This document shows positions 47,499-59,585 of a stretch of 64,000 nucleotides of DNA, piece after piece. A program made the translations under genes and the position numbers. The notes under the pieces were generated by a model. That model made no database searches, was not told where the DNA came from, and saw only the letters and a program-made list of their open reading frames with translations. Source of the stretch: Quercus robur (Eukaryota > Streptophyta > Magnoliopsida > Fagales > Fagaceae). The DNA lies in NCBI RefSeq assembly GCF_932294415.1, contig NC_065539.1:52905501-52969500 (forward strand), read 5' to 3'. The stretch's first letter is position 1. Every line of letters begins with the position of its first letter.

Positions 47499-47931
47499 AT
47501 TATGATGTAATGAAACATGTTATGTATTTTGGATTTATTTAGCTATGTAGGCTGTGTTTTGTGCAGAGGTGCACCAGCCATATGAACTTTATGTAGTAAC
47601 TCAATATTTTGCCAGCTATGCAAGTTGTGTCTTTGTTTATGCACAAGTATATGAACTTATTTTGTGAAAAATACTTCATTTATCAAAGAATAGTATATTC
47701 GAGCTAAAATATGGTTATGGAAATCATATACATAGTTTTAAAAATACTTATTGTGTTCATGACTATTTTGGTTCAGAATACCCAGCTGTTAGGGCTGTAA
47801 CTTTATTCACAATTTAGAGTATATGTGTGTATGCATGGAAAGTAATATTAGAGAACTTGTAAATATAAGAAGTTCATATTTGAGGCAAAATGCAATGCTT
47901 AATTCTTTATTGGCATAGTAGTAGTTTAAGA

Positions 47932-49050
47932 TCATGCAAAGAGAGTTACTTGGTACATACTTGAATGGTGAGCATAGTGCAACTTAAGCCATTTGCTATT
48001 GATAGGTTCCGTGAGACTTTCACCCTCTGCTGTAGCTAAATGATAATAACCGCTGGCACTGGCTTCCCTTATAAGATAGGGCCCTTCCCAGCTTGGGGCA
48101 AACTTAAAGGGTGCTGAGAGATTCCTCTTGATATGATCAGCTGCCTTTAAAACCATTTGTTCCTTGACAAAAACCCTGGATTTCGTGGCCTTGTTGTAAG
48201 CATTGGCCATCTACTACTAATACCGCTGAGTGCGGTTATAGGCAAGATTTCGTGTCTCTTCCAAGGTTTCAAGGTCTGTAGTTCTGATTTCTGTACAAGT
48301 GGCAGCATCTATGTCTGTTTCTTGTCCATGAACAACCCTTGGAGTGGGAACCAATAGCTCAACTAGAGATATTGCCTCGGTACCATATACAAGAGAGAAT
48401 GGTGATAGTCCGGTGGCTGTTTTGCTTGAGTTTCGGTATGCCCATAGGGTTTGTGGCAAGTATTTTGTCCAGCCACGCTCGTATTCATGCACCATCTTGT
48501 TGAGAATTCTCAATAGCACTCAATTTGTAGCTTCCGCTTGACCATTGCCTTATGGATAATAAGGAGTGGACTTGCGGTGCTTGATGTGGCGATGGGCAAA
48601 TAATTTTCGGACATCCTTGTTGACAAAAGGAGTGCCATTATTAGTAACAATCTTGTGAGGAATACCAAACTTGTAGATTATATGCTCTCGGATGAAATTG
48701 GCAACAGCTGGGCCTGTAGCCTTCTTTAGGGTGATGGCCTCAACCCACTTTGTAAAATATTCAGTAGCCACTAGTATCCAAATATGGCCCTTGGATGGTG
48801 GATTGATTGGGCCTATTATGTCAAGCCCCCAAGTATGAAACGGCCAATGAGTCATCATGTTTTAAAGGTTGGTGGGGTAAGTATGTATGAGATTCCCATG
48901 GACTTGGCAAGTATGGCATGTTTTCACACATTCAGCTGCATCTTGTTTCATTGTGGGCCAGAAATACCCTAGATTGAGCAACTGCTGGAGAAGTCACCTT
49001 TTGTCTTGATGGTCACCACACTCACCCGCATGCACCTCTTGCATGATTGA
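47932..49050 (-). pseudogene. Tat integrase (zinc module, core and C-terminal part), inactivated
   Basis: On the minus strand: a second HHCC-type zinc module (EVHAGECGDHQ ... CVKTCHTCQ, about 48900-49045). The core has WGLDIIGPINPP with the first catalytic Asp, EYFTKWVEAI and KIVTNNGTPF, where the second catalytic Asp of the usual DNG motif is Asn (48640-48642). It also has GNGQAEATN with Glu. Stops interrupt at several points (e.g. before GNGQAE and after ATN). The C-terminal part 47932-48210 has the PFKFAPSWEGPYLIREAS signature. It would insert cDNA if intact, but is inactive here. Confidence 0.85.
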
Positions 49051-49773
49051 TTATGCTTCGGGGGTCCCTAGGCATCTTAAAGGTTCCCCATTGAACCCTT
49101 TCCTGAAAAGAATACCTCCTTCCACAAAATAGCGAGTGGCTAACTTTCTCAAGCGGTAGGCCTCTTTATGATTGTCAGGCAAGATGCCCTCTATGAGATA
49201 CTTAAGGAAGGGTACACACCAATCGCTGGTGGTAAAGGCTGCACATGATTCCATCTTATCAAGAGGATTTTGGCAGTCGATACATTGCTCTTGGACAGTG
49301 GCAGCTTGTTTGCCCATTTCTGGCCAGTAATAGCCTAACTGTTGGAGGCATCTGTAGAGACTGACAGAACCGCTAGGACCACAAGATTTTTCATAAACTT
49401 CTTTTAATCGCTTAGTGGACTCACTAGGGCTCAGGCATCTAGCTAGAACTCCTCCAGGTAACTTCTTGTATAATTCCCCTACCATTAGAACATAATCTTT
49501 GAGTATCTTCAAATGATCTTTCTCATCCAGTGATAATAGTGCTTGTTTGATGGAAGACCGCCAGTCTGTATGTCCCAGCAGTTGATCAGAGAATTCTTCC
49601 TTCAGCATTCGTACCACTGTGATTGGCCTTTTCACAATAGTAACATCTGTGGTTGCTCCTTCAAATCTGATTTTTGATCCCAATGTAGCTAGAGCATCGA
49701 TAAAGCGATTGTCGGACCTTAGGGAGTGTTCAATATTGAATTCTTCAAAAGAGTCCTCCAACCTTTGAGCCAT
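49051..49773 (-). pseudogene. Tat polyprotein segment with first zinc module
   Basis: A 240-codon open segment linking the second RNase H to integrase. It contains an additional zinc-finger-like stretch (EVYEKSCG ... LQQLGYYWPEM ... VQEQCIDCQ) and then WCVPFLKYLIEGILP and YFVEGGILFRKGFNGEPLR, which lead into the canonical integrase module. Two such modules in tandem look like an internal duplication. Confidence 0.75.
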
Positions 49774-50190
49774 AGCTCTATATGGAGCTAAGGATGGTTC
49801 CTTGAGTGCAAAATCTCCTCTAGCTTGGCAAACAACCAGATTTGAGTCTCCAATTACTCAAAGACGTTTGATGCCCATTTCACGAGCTACCACTAGGCCC
49901 GTGAGATATGCTTCATATTCAGCCATATTGTTAGTGCATGGAAAATCAAGCTTGAATGACATACTCACTGTTTCTCCGGTACTTTTGGATAAGACTATTC
50001 GAGCCCATCCTTCAGAAGTGGTAGAGGATCCATCAAAATGTAAAGTCCAAGCTGCCCTAGCTGTTTCCACCAATGCAACTGTTGGCAGTTCTCCAGGTAC
50101 GTCATCAGTGATGTCCCAGCTATCGTGTGAGTTAGCAGATAATGGTGCAGTCGCTGGGCAACATGTATTAGAGCAAGACAAGCCCTTTCA
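49774..50190 (-). pseudogene. Tat second (archaeal-type) RNase H
   Basis: WTLHFDGSSTTSEGWARIVL and FPCTNNMAEYEAYLTGLVVA carry the Asp and Glu of the extra RNase H that defines the Tat clade. It lies downstream of the RT-associated RNase H and is interrupted by at least one stop near 49858. Confidence 0.85.
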
Positions 50191-51557
50191 GCCCTTGGAT
50201 AGCGAGTTTTTGCATCCTTTAACTTTCTGCTAACATAATAAATCGGTCGCTCAATATCTTCTTGATCATCTTGGGCTATGAATGCCCCTATTGCTTCGTT
50301 ATTGGTAGCCAAATACAGCTTGAGTGGTTTCCCTGGTATGGGCGCACATATGGTTAGCAGTTTGGTCATGAGTTGCTACAGTTGGAGAAATGCCTGCTGA
50401 TATCTGGAATTCCAGCAGAATGGTCTTCCTTTCTTCAGTAATGGTGCAAAGGCAGCTGTGAGGGCAGCGAGACCTAGAATAAACCGCCAGATGTATGAGA
50501 GTCTACCAAGGAAACTTTTGAGCTGTGTGAGTGTTGCAGGTGGCTTCATAGTAGTAATGACTTGCACTTTGCTAGGATCAACATCTATACCTCTTTAATG
50601 TACAAGAAATACCAGAAATTTCCCTGCTGTAACTCCAAAAGCACATTTGAGTGGATTCATGCGAAGCTTGTAAAGTCGACACCTTTCGAAGACCTTTTGT
50701 AAGATAGCAAGATGATCTCCTCTGGTTTTTGACTTCACAACGATGTCATCCACATAGTCCTCGATCTCTTTATGCATCATGTCATGAAAGATTGCGGTCA
50801 TAGCCCTTTGATATGTGGCACCGGCATTCTTGAGACCGAAGGGCATGATGGTGTAATAAAAGTTACCAATAGGAGTTCGGAAGGTTGTTTTGGTTGCATC
50901 TTTGGATGACATTTTGATCTGATTATAACCGCTGAAGCCATCCATGAACGAAAACATAGCATGCCCAGCAGCTGAATCAATGAGCATATCCATGTTGGGA
51001 AGTGGAAATTCATCTTTGGGGCATGCTTTATTAAGATTCCGAAAGTCAACACAGCATCGTATTTGCCCATTCTTTTTCTTGACTGGTACAATATTTGAAA
51101 GCCACTTTGGGTGCATGATAGGCTTGATGTACCCAGCTGTGAGAAGCTTCTGGATTTCTTGAATGATTTGAGCTTCAACATCAGGATGGAAGGTCCATAT
51201 GGGCTGTACTTTTGGCTTTGCCCCTAATTCCACGTTAAGAGCATGTGCTACTAGGTTAGGATACAAACTGGGCATCTTATGGTACTCCCAAGCGAAGATA
51301 TCAATGTACTCTTTTAATAGTGAAATGAGTTGAGCCTTTTCCAGCGATGACAAGGCTGCATTTACTGAAGTTGGTCGCTGGACATTAGGATCATCACTGA
51401 GATTAATGGTTTCCAGCTCCACATCAGGTGAGAAATTAGTTACCGCTAGGGGCTCTTCAGACAGTTCTGCTAGACTGCTGGGCAAATTTTCTTCTACCGC
51501 TGGGGTTTCTGTTTCTTGAGTATAATAGCAAGTTGGTGTAGTGCTTGCTTCATTCAA
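50191..51557 (-). pseudogene. Tat reverse transcriptase and RNase H
   Basis: The RT segment 50595-51557 is open, with IRCCVDFRNLNKACPKDEFP, MPFGLKNAGATYQRAM and the YVDD active site (50745-50756). The connection and RNase H follow at 50376-50567 (TLTQLKSFLGRLSYI) and 50191-50369 (LYLATNNEAIGAFIAQDDQE, RPIYYVSRKL), where the first catalytic Asp region reads ATN rather than the common ASD. Stops at about 50374 and 50583 separate the pieces. Confidence 0.9.
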
Positions 51558-51683
51558 TTCGGGACCCTTCTGTTTGAGACAGCTAGGCCCCGCATACCGT
51601 CATAGACGATACCCCAAACGACCATCCGGCAGCTAGACTTGTACACAACGTGGCTGTGAGGCACCGCTGGAGGTTTCCCCACG

Positions 51684-52230
51684 TCATCTTTTCTTTTTCC
51701 TTTGACCAAGGAAAGGCCTCATGTCTATTTCAAGATTATTCTCAATGTCTTGCCAGCTGGGTAAAGGAATTCCAACAGGCCTTGAAGTAGGATCTTCCCC
51801 ACTCGGGGTGAGCTCATCATAGAAAGTAGCCTCAAAGTAATATGCTTCGGATACATCAAATGGTGTAGGATTAGCAGGGATGCGAATAGGCTTACCATTA
51901 AACCTCCCCTTGACACATTGGTGGTAAGTTGATGGCACAAGCTTGTGTTTGTGGAGCCATGGCCTCCCAAGTAGAGCATGATAAGAAACTGATGAGTCGA
52001 TAACATGAAAACTAGTGAGAGCGACAATGGGCCCCACTTTAAGAGCTACCTGTATACTTCCAATAGTACATTCATGAATTCCAACAAAACCAAAAACCTC
52101 AATAGGAGCCCCAACTATTTTGCTGAGTGGGATCCCAGCTGCTTTGAGTGTGCTGGCTGGAACAAGATTAAGTGATGCACCAGTGTCGACTAATGCCCTT
52201 CTTATATGAACATCATTAATCTAAGCAGCA
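51684..52230 (-). pseudogene. Tat aspartic protease
   Basis: RALVDTGASLNLVP, with DTG at 52179-52187, is the retroelement protease active site. It continues into VIDSSVSYHALLGRPWLH. A TAG just before it (52218-52220) breaks the frame with the gag linker. It would cleave Gag-Pol. Confidence 0.85.
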
Positions 52231-53674
52231 ATATATAATGGTTTACTATGATCAGGGTGTTGTACCTCCATATCCTCGTCGGTGAAGGTGATGACATTAG
52301 TAGTCTCTGAGAAGGCATGGCTGGCATGAGCTTCAGCTGTGAGACAGTGTGTTCCAGAGCTGGCAGCGATGGATACAAGAGCTTCGGTCGCTGATCTTCT
52401 TGACTCCCCATTGAGCCCTAACTGATTGAACAAAGTCCGAAAGGTAGGGCTTCTTTGAAGAGCAGAGATAGCTGCTGGAGGCATGCTTGTACCGCTGGCA
52501 ATTTCATTCTCATCAACCCTATTATGAAAAAGTAAGGCAGCTGTAGCTTTCCCTCTGTGATGCTGAGGTAGTGGGTTCCGCTGGACCTCTTGTTCACGAG
52601 TGAGGTTCAATGACCCACATATCGATGATACCGACAATAAAGGGGTTTTCACATATCTTCCTGAGTAGGCTCACGGATGGGCTTGAAAGGCCTAAGTAAT
52701 CCATTAACCATCCATTTGTCAATGATGACGTTCATTTCTTCATCGGTGCATGGTACGAGAGGATACTCTTCCTCCTCTTCCCTTTTCCCTTTTTCCCTAA
52801 CTATTGGCTCATTGGTGGAGACTGCAAGAGCTTGAGGAGCATTTTTCTTTTCTGACTTGGGCCTTTCAGCTGTGAAAGGTTTGATTGATACGGTTGTCTT
52901 ACGAGCCTTCTGAAGCAGCTGGGCAAACTGAATAATATCAAGATTCTCTAAATGAGCTCGGTACTCATGAGACATGTTGTCAATGCAAATCTCAACCAGC
53001 TCCTGCTCCTTGAACTGCCTATAACAATCAAGAGCAGCATCTCAGAACCGCTGAATGAAATCAAGGAGTCCTTCGGAGGACTTTTGCTTGGTATTGTGAA
53101 AAGTGAGGATGGTAACCTTTTCCTCCTCGTGAAAATACTTTGAACAGAAACTTTCAACCATGTCATCCCATGTGGCAATGGGACCTGGCTGTAGAGTGGA
53201 GTACCATGTATAAGCACGATCGGTAAGAGATTTTAAGAATTCCCTTAAGCAAAGATCACCATTTCTAGCAAAAGGACCCATAGAATCAAGGAACTTGTTG
53301 ACATGCTCAATCGCATTTCCTTTCCTCCCATCGTAAAGAGAGAAGGTGGGAGTTTCATATTTATCCAGATATGGCTTGCTTAGCAACTCAGTTGGGTAAG
53401 GTGGCCTATGAACAAAGTGCCTTGGTTCCTTTGGCTGACTAAGCCTTTCCCTTTCCAGCAAAGTAGTAAGATAAGATATTGTAACAAATTGAGGGAGAGA
53501 GGCATTTTGCTCACCAGACTGAGGATTCCCAGCGGCTGATCCCCTATCCTGCTGTGTTCTAGGATCTGGTTCTTCATGTAATGGCTGAGGTGTTGGCCTT
53601 TGAGTCTCTCTCAAGACCTTTAAAGATTCAGCAAATTCGAACTGAGCTTGCTGCATTCCTTGTATTGTTTCCAA
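52231..53674 (-). pseudogene. Tat Gag
   Basis: The open segments 53042-53674 and 52649-52975 are in the same frame, separated by a TGA at 53042-53044 in place of an Arg codon. They contain the capsid-like retrotrans_gag signature (AYTWYSTLQPGPIATWDDMV, SFCSKYFHEEEKV, EGLLDFIQRF). Further on a degenerate zinc-knuckle-like YCRYHRYVGH is followed by another stop and a frame change at about 52650. Gag would form the particle. Broken here. Confidence 0.85.
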
Positions 53675-53851
53675 AAGGAAAGAGAATTGGCGATCAGAAT
53701 CTTCTTGGTTGACCTCATGTTGGTCAGCTTGTCCTCCTTATGGAGTTTGACTGTGATGGCTTTATGCCGCTGGGATACTGGTGTGCTTAGTCTCCTCTTG
53801 CCGGCTGTTCCACAACCTAGGTCGCATGGTGAACTCTTGGCTTCAGTAGAC

Positions 53852-53869
53852 TCCCCAGTGGAGTCGCCA
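53852..53869 (-). other. Primer-binding site of the Tat element
   Basis: The minus strand reads TGGCGACTCCACTGGGGA, three bases inside the 5' LTR. It starts with TGG, the complement of a tRNA CCA end. Tat/Ogre relatives often use tRNA-Arg; the exact tRNA was not checked. Confidence 0.75.
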
Positions 53870-53872
53870 AAA

Positions 53873-56840
53873 TGTCGGGGGCGAAAAAGTTTCTTTCACG
53901 ACAAATAAGATTTATGTTGGGTCGGGGGGTCTAAACCGAAACTCGACGATGGGCTCGATGCACGGCCCAAAGGCTATCGGTGAAGATCCAAGAAGTCCAC
54001 TATATTTTATGCCTTGGGCTTAGATTGGAACTGTCAAAAGTGGCCCATGAACAATCCCTACAGCGAACACGTCAGCAAGATTGAAAAACATACTGTAAGA
54101 AATAACCCAACAGTAAAGTATTTTTGCAGAAAATAGCCCAGCGGTAAAAATGTTTCCGCAGCAAAAGGGGCTCAGCGGTAAGGTATTCCTGCAGAAAATA
54201 GCCCAGCAGTAAAGTAAAACAACACAAGATAAGTCTCCAGCCGTTAGTTACTTTACAGACTAAGGGAAATATCTATGTTTTCGAACTCATCATTCGTTAG
54301 CTCTGGAGAGAAGTCTTCTAATACGACAATATAAGGGAAAAACTCTATAGTAACAATTACATCATAACCATTGATGGTAAATGAATAAGTTAATATCATG
54401 GGTTCCATAATAACAAATAATGGAGAAAACTTAGTGTGAGATGAAGGAAGAGAGAAAGATCCCAGTTAGTGCAGCAAGATCATTATGGTGCCATGGCATG
54501 CTCATGAATATGATATATGTAATGAGTAGAAAGAATCATTTGTGAGAAGTATGAGTAATGAATGAGAGTGTATAGTAGTACTGCTGGAATGTTCTGCTGG
54601 GGCAAGTAAGTGTTTAAGAGTAGAGTTATGAGAAAGTATTTGTGAGTTAGGAGCTAGGGAACTTAGTTTCTATGCTTGAAACTAAAAACTCAGAGGCTTT
54701 TTCAAAACTTAAAGAAAACTTAAGCAGAGAGGTTCAAGCAGAATCTTTTCTGGTGTATGTCTTAGTATGTTGTTGGTTGGTTCAAGCATTAATGGAGAGT
54801 TTCATTTATATTAGGGTTTTCAGGGGGTGATTAGCAAATAATCTTTGCTAAATCTTCCTCAATCTCCAGAAAATCCTTAGAGAATCGTTCTTAAGATTTT
54901 TAGCTAAGAGTAGTAAGCTTAACTTTAGGAGGTTCTTGCTATTTTGGGTAACAGTCAGCTGGGTTTCTGGCTTTAGCATTAAATGCTGATTAGCCTTGAC
55001 TGATGGATTAGAGCATGCTTTAGGCTAATGATCATGGATATGCTGCAACTAGAGTCAGAGTTCCCTAGGGCAAATTGGACCACCCCAAGCCAGGTGTTAA
55101 CCTTGGAGTCCTTGTTGAGAACTTTGTTGGGATCCCTTTTGGTGCCCTCCAAACCACATTTCCCTAAGTTTCCCCATTTGAGGTTTATGTGCTTGGTTGA
55201 TGAACCAGAAAATACATATTTTTAGTATGAAAATGAGTTGATTTTGTGTCGTTTCAGGAACTTCAATGGTCTGGTCATGGCAGCTTTGGTTTCTTGACTG
55301 AATGAGCTGAAGGAGAAAGAAGTAATAGCTGGTTGAAGCTTTCCTAGCTTTCCAAGCTTTTTGTCACATTACCTTCAGCTTTATGTCACTTGAGAAATGA
55401 TAGGATTTTAGCTTGTAGAGAAAGGATTCATCCCCTGGTGGACACGTGTCTATTTTCTGATCTGATTAGACAAGTGGGGACCTGATAGGAAGGGGCTCCA
55501 GCTGTTTAATTGTTGCTGAAATTTGGCTGACCAGTTCACGTGTTCTTCAATTGCTGAGATTTGTGTGTGGGCTGGCCTGACCTAGCTGGGCTTTATTGAT
55601 AAGCTTGCTTGGGCTTGGTAAACCCTACAAGATGAGTAGTTTTGTCATGGGTGATATTCATGAGCTTTTTAGTTAGTTGATTATGGAAATAATAGACGTA
55701 GTTCCCATAAAATTTTGTGAAAGAAATATTCTTTTGAGAGATGAGTAATTTGTATTTCCCATGAGTTGGGGATTTAAGAATATGTTAGAATAATATTTGA
55801 ATTTAGTAGATATGTGCCAAAGTAGCATTTGAGCTTTATGAAATAGTTGTCAAAAGATTATTTGGGCTTTGCAATATTAGTGCCAAATCAACATTTGGGC
55901 TTTGTGTATAAAGTAATTGTTTTTTGCCAAAATATTATTTTGGGCTTTGTAAGATAATTGCTAGAATGGTTTTGGGCTTTGTAAAATGGATGCCAAATTA
56001 GCATTTGAGCTTTTATAAAAATAGTGTAAAGATAATTGCTAAATTAGTACTTTGGGCTTTATGAAAGAGTTGCCAAAATAATATTTGGGCTTTATGAAAT
56101 AGTGCCAAATTAGTATTTGGGCTTTGTAAAAATAGTGCCAAATTAGTATTTGGGCTTAGTGAAAATAGATGCCAAATAAGTATTTGGGCTTTGTGAAAAT
56201 GATTTTGAGATTTTGTAAAGTATTGTTGTGTAGCAACGGACTTTAAGGTGCCGTGTGGCAACGGACTTTGTAAATAGTGCCACATCGTAACGGGTTTTGT
56301 AAATAGTGCCACGTCGTAGCGAGTTTTGAATTTGCCACATCGTAGTGGGACATTGAATTAGCTACATCGTAGTGGGACTTTGGAATTAGCCGCATCGTAG
56401 TGGGACTTTGGAATTAGCCACATCGTAGTGGGACTTTTGGAATTAGCCACATCGTATTGGGATTTTGGAATTAGCCACATTGTAGTGGGACTTTTGGAAT
56501 TTGGACTTTCTTTGAGTTTTTCCCACAAGCCAAATGATGTTGGGCTTTGTGTGGGGATAGTGTAATTTTGCAGCCCAACTTTGGTAGTGATATGATGAGC
56601 ATATTTTGTGGAAAATTTAAGTTGGATGATATGTGGGATATAATAGGTAATATTTGTGAGAGGGCCTATGGCAATTTATGGGCTTAGGTACAGAGTATTT
56701 GTGAAGGCCCAATAACTTGGAGAATATTTGGGTAATATATATGGGAAATATTTTTGTAGTTTTTAAATAATGTGTGGGTTCATGTGGGTATTTTGTGAGT
56801 GGGCTAATAAAATCAAGGCTCGAAAATTTGTATCTCAACA
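53873..56840 (-). repeat. Tat element 5' LTR (2968 bp)
   Basis: It starts TGTCGGGGGC and ends TTTGTATCTCAACA on the plus strand, colinear with the 3' LTR. There are fewer 30-36-bp units (about 55800-56190) but more 28-29-bp units (GAATTAGCCACATCGTAGTG, about 56330-56500), so the arrays have changed in opposite directions since insertion. Confidence 0.92.
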
Positions 56841-59585
56841 AATATTATAACTTTCATGGTCATAAAACTTAACATTTCATAAAAACAGATATCTGATAAC
56901 TTTTAAACATAAACTTGTACTTTCATCAGAAGCTTTATCTTTATAGCACAACAGAACTTAAGAAACTCTTATCTTTAAAGAATAGCTTTTCTTTTCATTA
57001 TAAACTTCTTTTCATGAGAGCTTTTAACTTTTTATAATGCATTTAAACAAAATCATTCTCTCATGATTAATAACTTAATATAGTCGTTGATAAATAACTT
57101 GTTGGTTAGTCTATATCTGATAAGTCTGTACTTATTTGGGCGGCTTCTAGCACCACGGTACTAGGCATCTAGCATTCCCCACAATGCCAGGTATTCCTGG
57201 GATCACATCATGACTTCCTCCACAAGTTGGCCGTAACCAACAAGAGTGGGTACAGCAGAGCCAGTCCCATTTAATGGCCAAACATATAACATTTTCCATG
57301 GAAAGCCAGTAATTAACTCCTACTAACAGAGTTCAGATCACCAGAGAACATAACCCGAAAACCTTTCATACTTATACATTATACTGAAATTTCTTATTTT
57401 GCATAACGTTTCATAATAATAACATTTCCATTCTTTTCTTGAACATCATGTTCGTGGAAATTCGTAATGGCATCAATATGCTTAAATCATATACATAAGG
57501 TTTCGAAAACTCACGAACATATCTTTGTCAGAATAATGATTATATGTCATATCTCTAATCAAAAACTTTTTAATGCATAATATACTTTAAAATAATTTCA
57601 TGACTTACCAAATACCCATATAACTTATCCCTTACCTGAAAGCAGAGGAACTGAGAGCCTACAATCGAAGAAGCTTAGACTTGAGGAACTGGTAACACCT
57701 AAACTAAATACCAAAACTTATCACTATCCATTACTCCTTATCATAAACTTACACATTCATCTCAAAGCCTAGCTTTTAAAATCAAGGAAGTCATAATCCT
57801 ACCTCAATGAGGTTCCCACAAATACAAGGTACATTCATCAAACAACATGATGTACTAAATCACAGAGAAACCAATTCATAAAATTTATATATGATCATAA
57901 CATACCAAAGGATGAGCATATTAAATTATAGCTCAAAATATTCACCCTAACTTTAGAATTAAATTCTCAAAGTTAGGCATGTTCCTTACTGTTCACTATT
58001 TTATTCCAGCAGCATATGCTTCAATTATAAAATACAAATGGGCTGTCCATACACATCAAAATGTCATGAAATTTTACAAAACCACTCCCCTGTATATCTG
58101 GTATATACCATAAAATTTTCGGAGTCAAATCATAAAACCATAATTTATTAAAAATCATACAAGATAGTATACTCAAATCTGTCCTGACAGAATTTCTTGC
58201 AACTTACAAATTAAACCATTATTTTTATGTTCATCAAAATGCTATGAGACCACTTCCATAACAATCATGTGTGTCTTAGAATTCATAAAAACTATCCTAG
58301 CATTCTAATTCATTGTATACAATTTAATACATAATTTACCATGCATGAACACAGAATCTGTCACAGTGACAGCTTTGCAACGTTCTCTTATGAATTCACA
58401 AATAATTATCAAACGATGGTATTTTCATATGGGGATTTTTATACACTCATTAGAAATGTTACAAAACACTTACATACAGTCTTTTAACCATTTAGAGCAA
58501 AAATACACACAAAAAAAATCCCAGCAGCAGCATCAAAAATACTCATCATAACTTTTTCTTACTTCCTTAATCTTATAAAATCATTAATTAATAAAAACTC
58601 TAATCTACCTTCAACAAATAACCAACACAATTTCAAAACTTCTTAAAACACTATAAATATATAGATTTACATGTTCATGATTTTCCTAATTTCACAAACC
58701 ACAAAAACCATTACTAAAAATTCCTTGAAGAAATCATGATTCTAAGGTGAGAGTAGCTAGAATCCTTACCAAATTTATGGTTCTTGAGAGGAAATAGAAA
58801 TAAATCACTCTTGCATGAAAGGATGTCCATTTCCTAGTGGCTGGATCCAAAAGTATGAGAGGTAGAAAGCTTGAGAGAGTTTTTGAGTCTTCTAGTTTCT
58901 TTGAGAAAGTGTGAATAAGAGATGAGTCTTGTCTTTATTTTGGTGTGTGAATCGGTGGACTTGAGAGAAAGACTCAAGGGAGCTTCTTAGCACTTTCCTT
59001 AAGAGAAAAAGAGAGCAAAGTGAGGTAAGAAATTCAGATTTGTTGTTTACCCGTGGAAACTAGAGAGGGAGATTGCTTCTTGGATGTTCTATTTGTTTAA
59101 GAAAGTCAAGGAAGAGGTGAGGTGGAGTTTGGTGATTGCATGTCCAAGTCTTAGTCTTTGGGTTTGTTCACATGCATGAAACTTTGGCTTTACATGTGTT
59201 GAATTTCAATTGATTGCATGTGGGTGGAATTTCCACTATAACATCTCATGCATCATATGCCTAATTAAAACACCAACTATGTATCTAATAACTTAAACCA
59301 CTTAATATAGTTTTGTATATACTTAGTGTGTATATATATATAATACAAAAGGCCATTCAATTATTTATAATCTTTACAATTCTTATTCAAAGGTATTATA
59401 AAATAATATGTTTATTAAATACTCTTCTATTAATTATAAAAAAAGAAGGTTGCTTCAAATAATAATTAACCATTAAAACACATAGTTTAATTATAAAGTT
59501 GGGTCAGGGTGTTACAATTACTCTCTTATACTTATTCTCTCACTCTTCATATCTAGAAAATATGTCTTTCTTATTGCTCCTATCT

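Larger units (their letters stand above)
42872..56840 (-). mobile_element. Ty3/gypsy Tat-lineage LTR retrotransposon (14.0 kb, degenerate)
   Basis: LTRs lie at 42872-45903 (3' LTR) and 53873-56840 (5' LTR), both TG...CA on either strand. A perfect AATAT target duplication is at 42867-42871 and 56841-56845. The primer-binding site, polypurine tract and gene order gag-PR-RT-RNaseH-second RNaseH-INT on the minus strand establish the orientation. A second, archaeal-type RNase H and long, tandem-repeat-bearing LTRs are marks of the Tat clade, and an extra gene on the opposite strand lies between INT and the 3' LTR. Several in-frame stops and frameshifts mean it cannot move by itself. It is the innermost and therefore the youngest layer of this stack. 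Confidence 0.93.
42045..59516 (-). mobile_element. Solo LTR of another Ty3/gypsy family (about 3.5 kb), itself interrupted
   Basis: The left end is TGTCACGCCCCAAACCCG and the right end is GGTCAGGGTGTTACA. On the minus strand this is TGTAACACCCTGACC to GGCGTGACA, a common pattern of plant gypsy LTRs. The flanks are ATTAT (42040-42044) and ATTAC (59517-59521). The uninterrupted LTR copy near 36985 reads AGTAAT on the other strand, so ATTAC is the original target and the left copy has one change. After removing the 14-kb Tat insertion (42872-56840 plus duplication), 42045-42871 and 56846-59516 make about 3.5 kb without coding sequence. A (TA)n microsatellite is at 42725-42754. Confidence 0.75.

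Noticed and set aside
45904-53872. Possibility that the retroelement genes are from an endogenous plant virus
   Set aside because: The PBS, PPT, paired LTRs, 5-bp target duplication, dual RNase H and gene order fit a Ty3/gypsy Tat retrotransposon. No movement protein or other viral gene is present.
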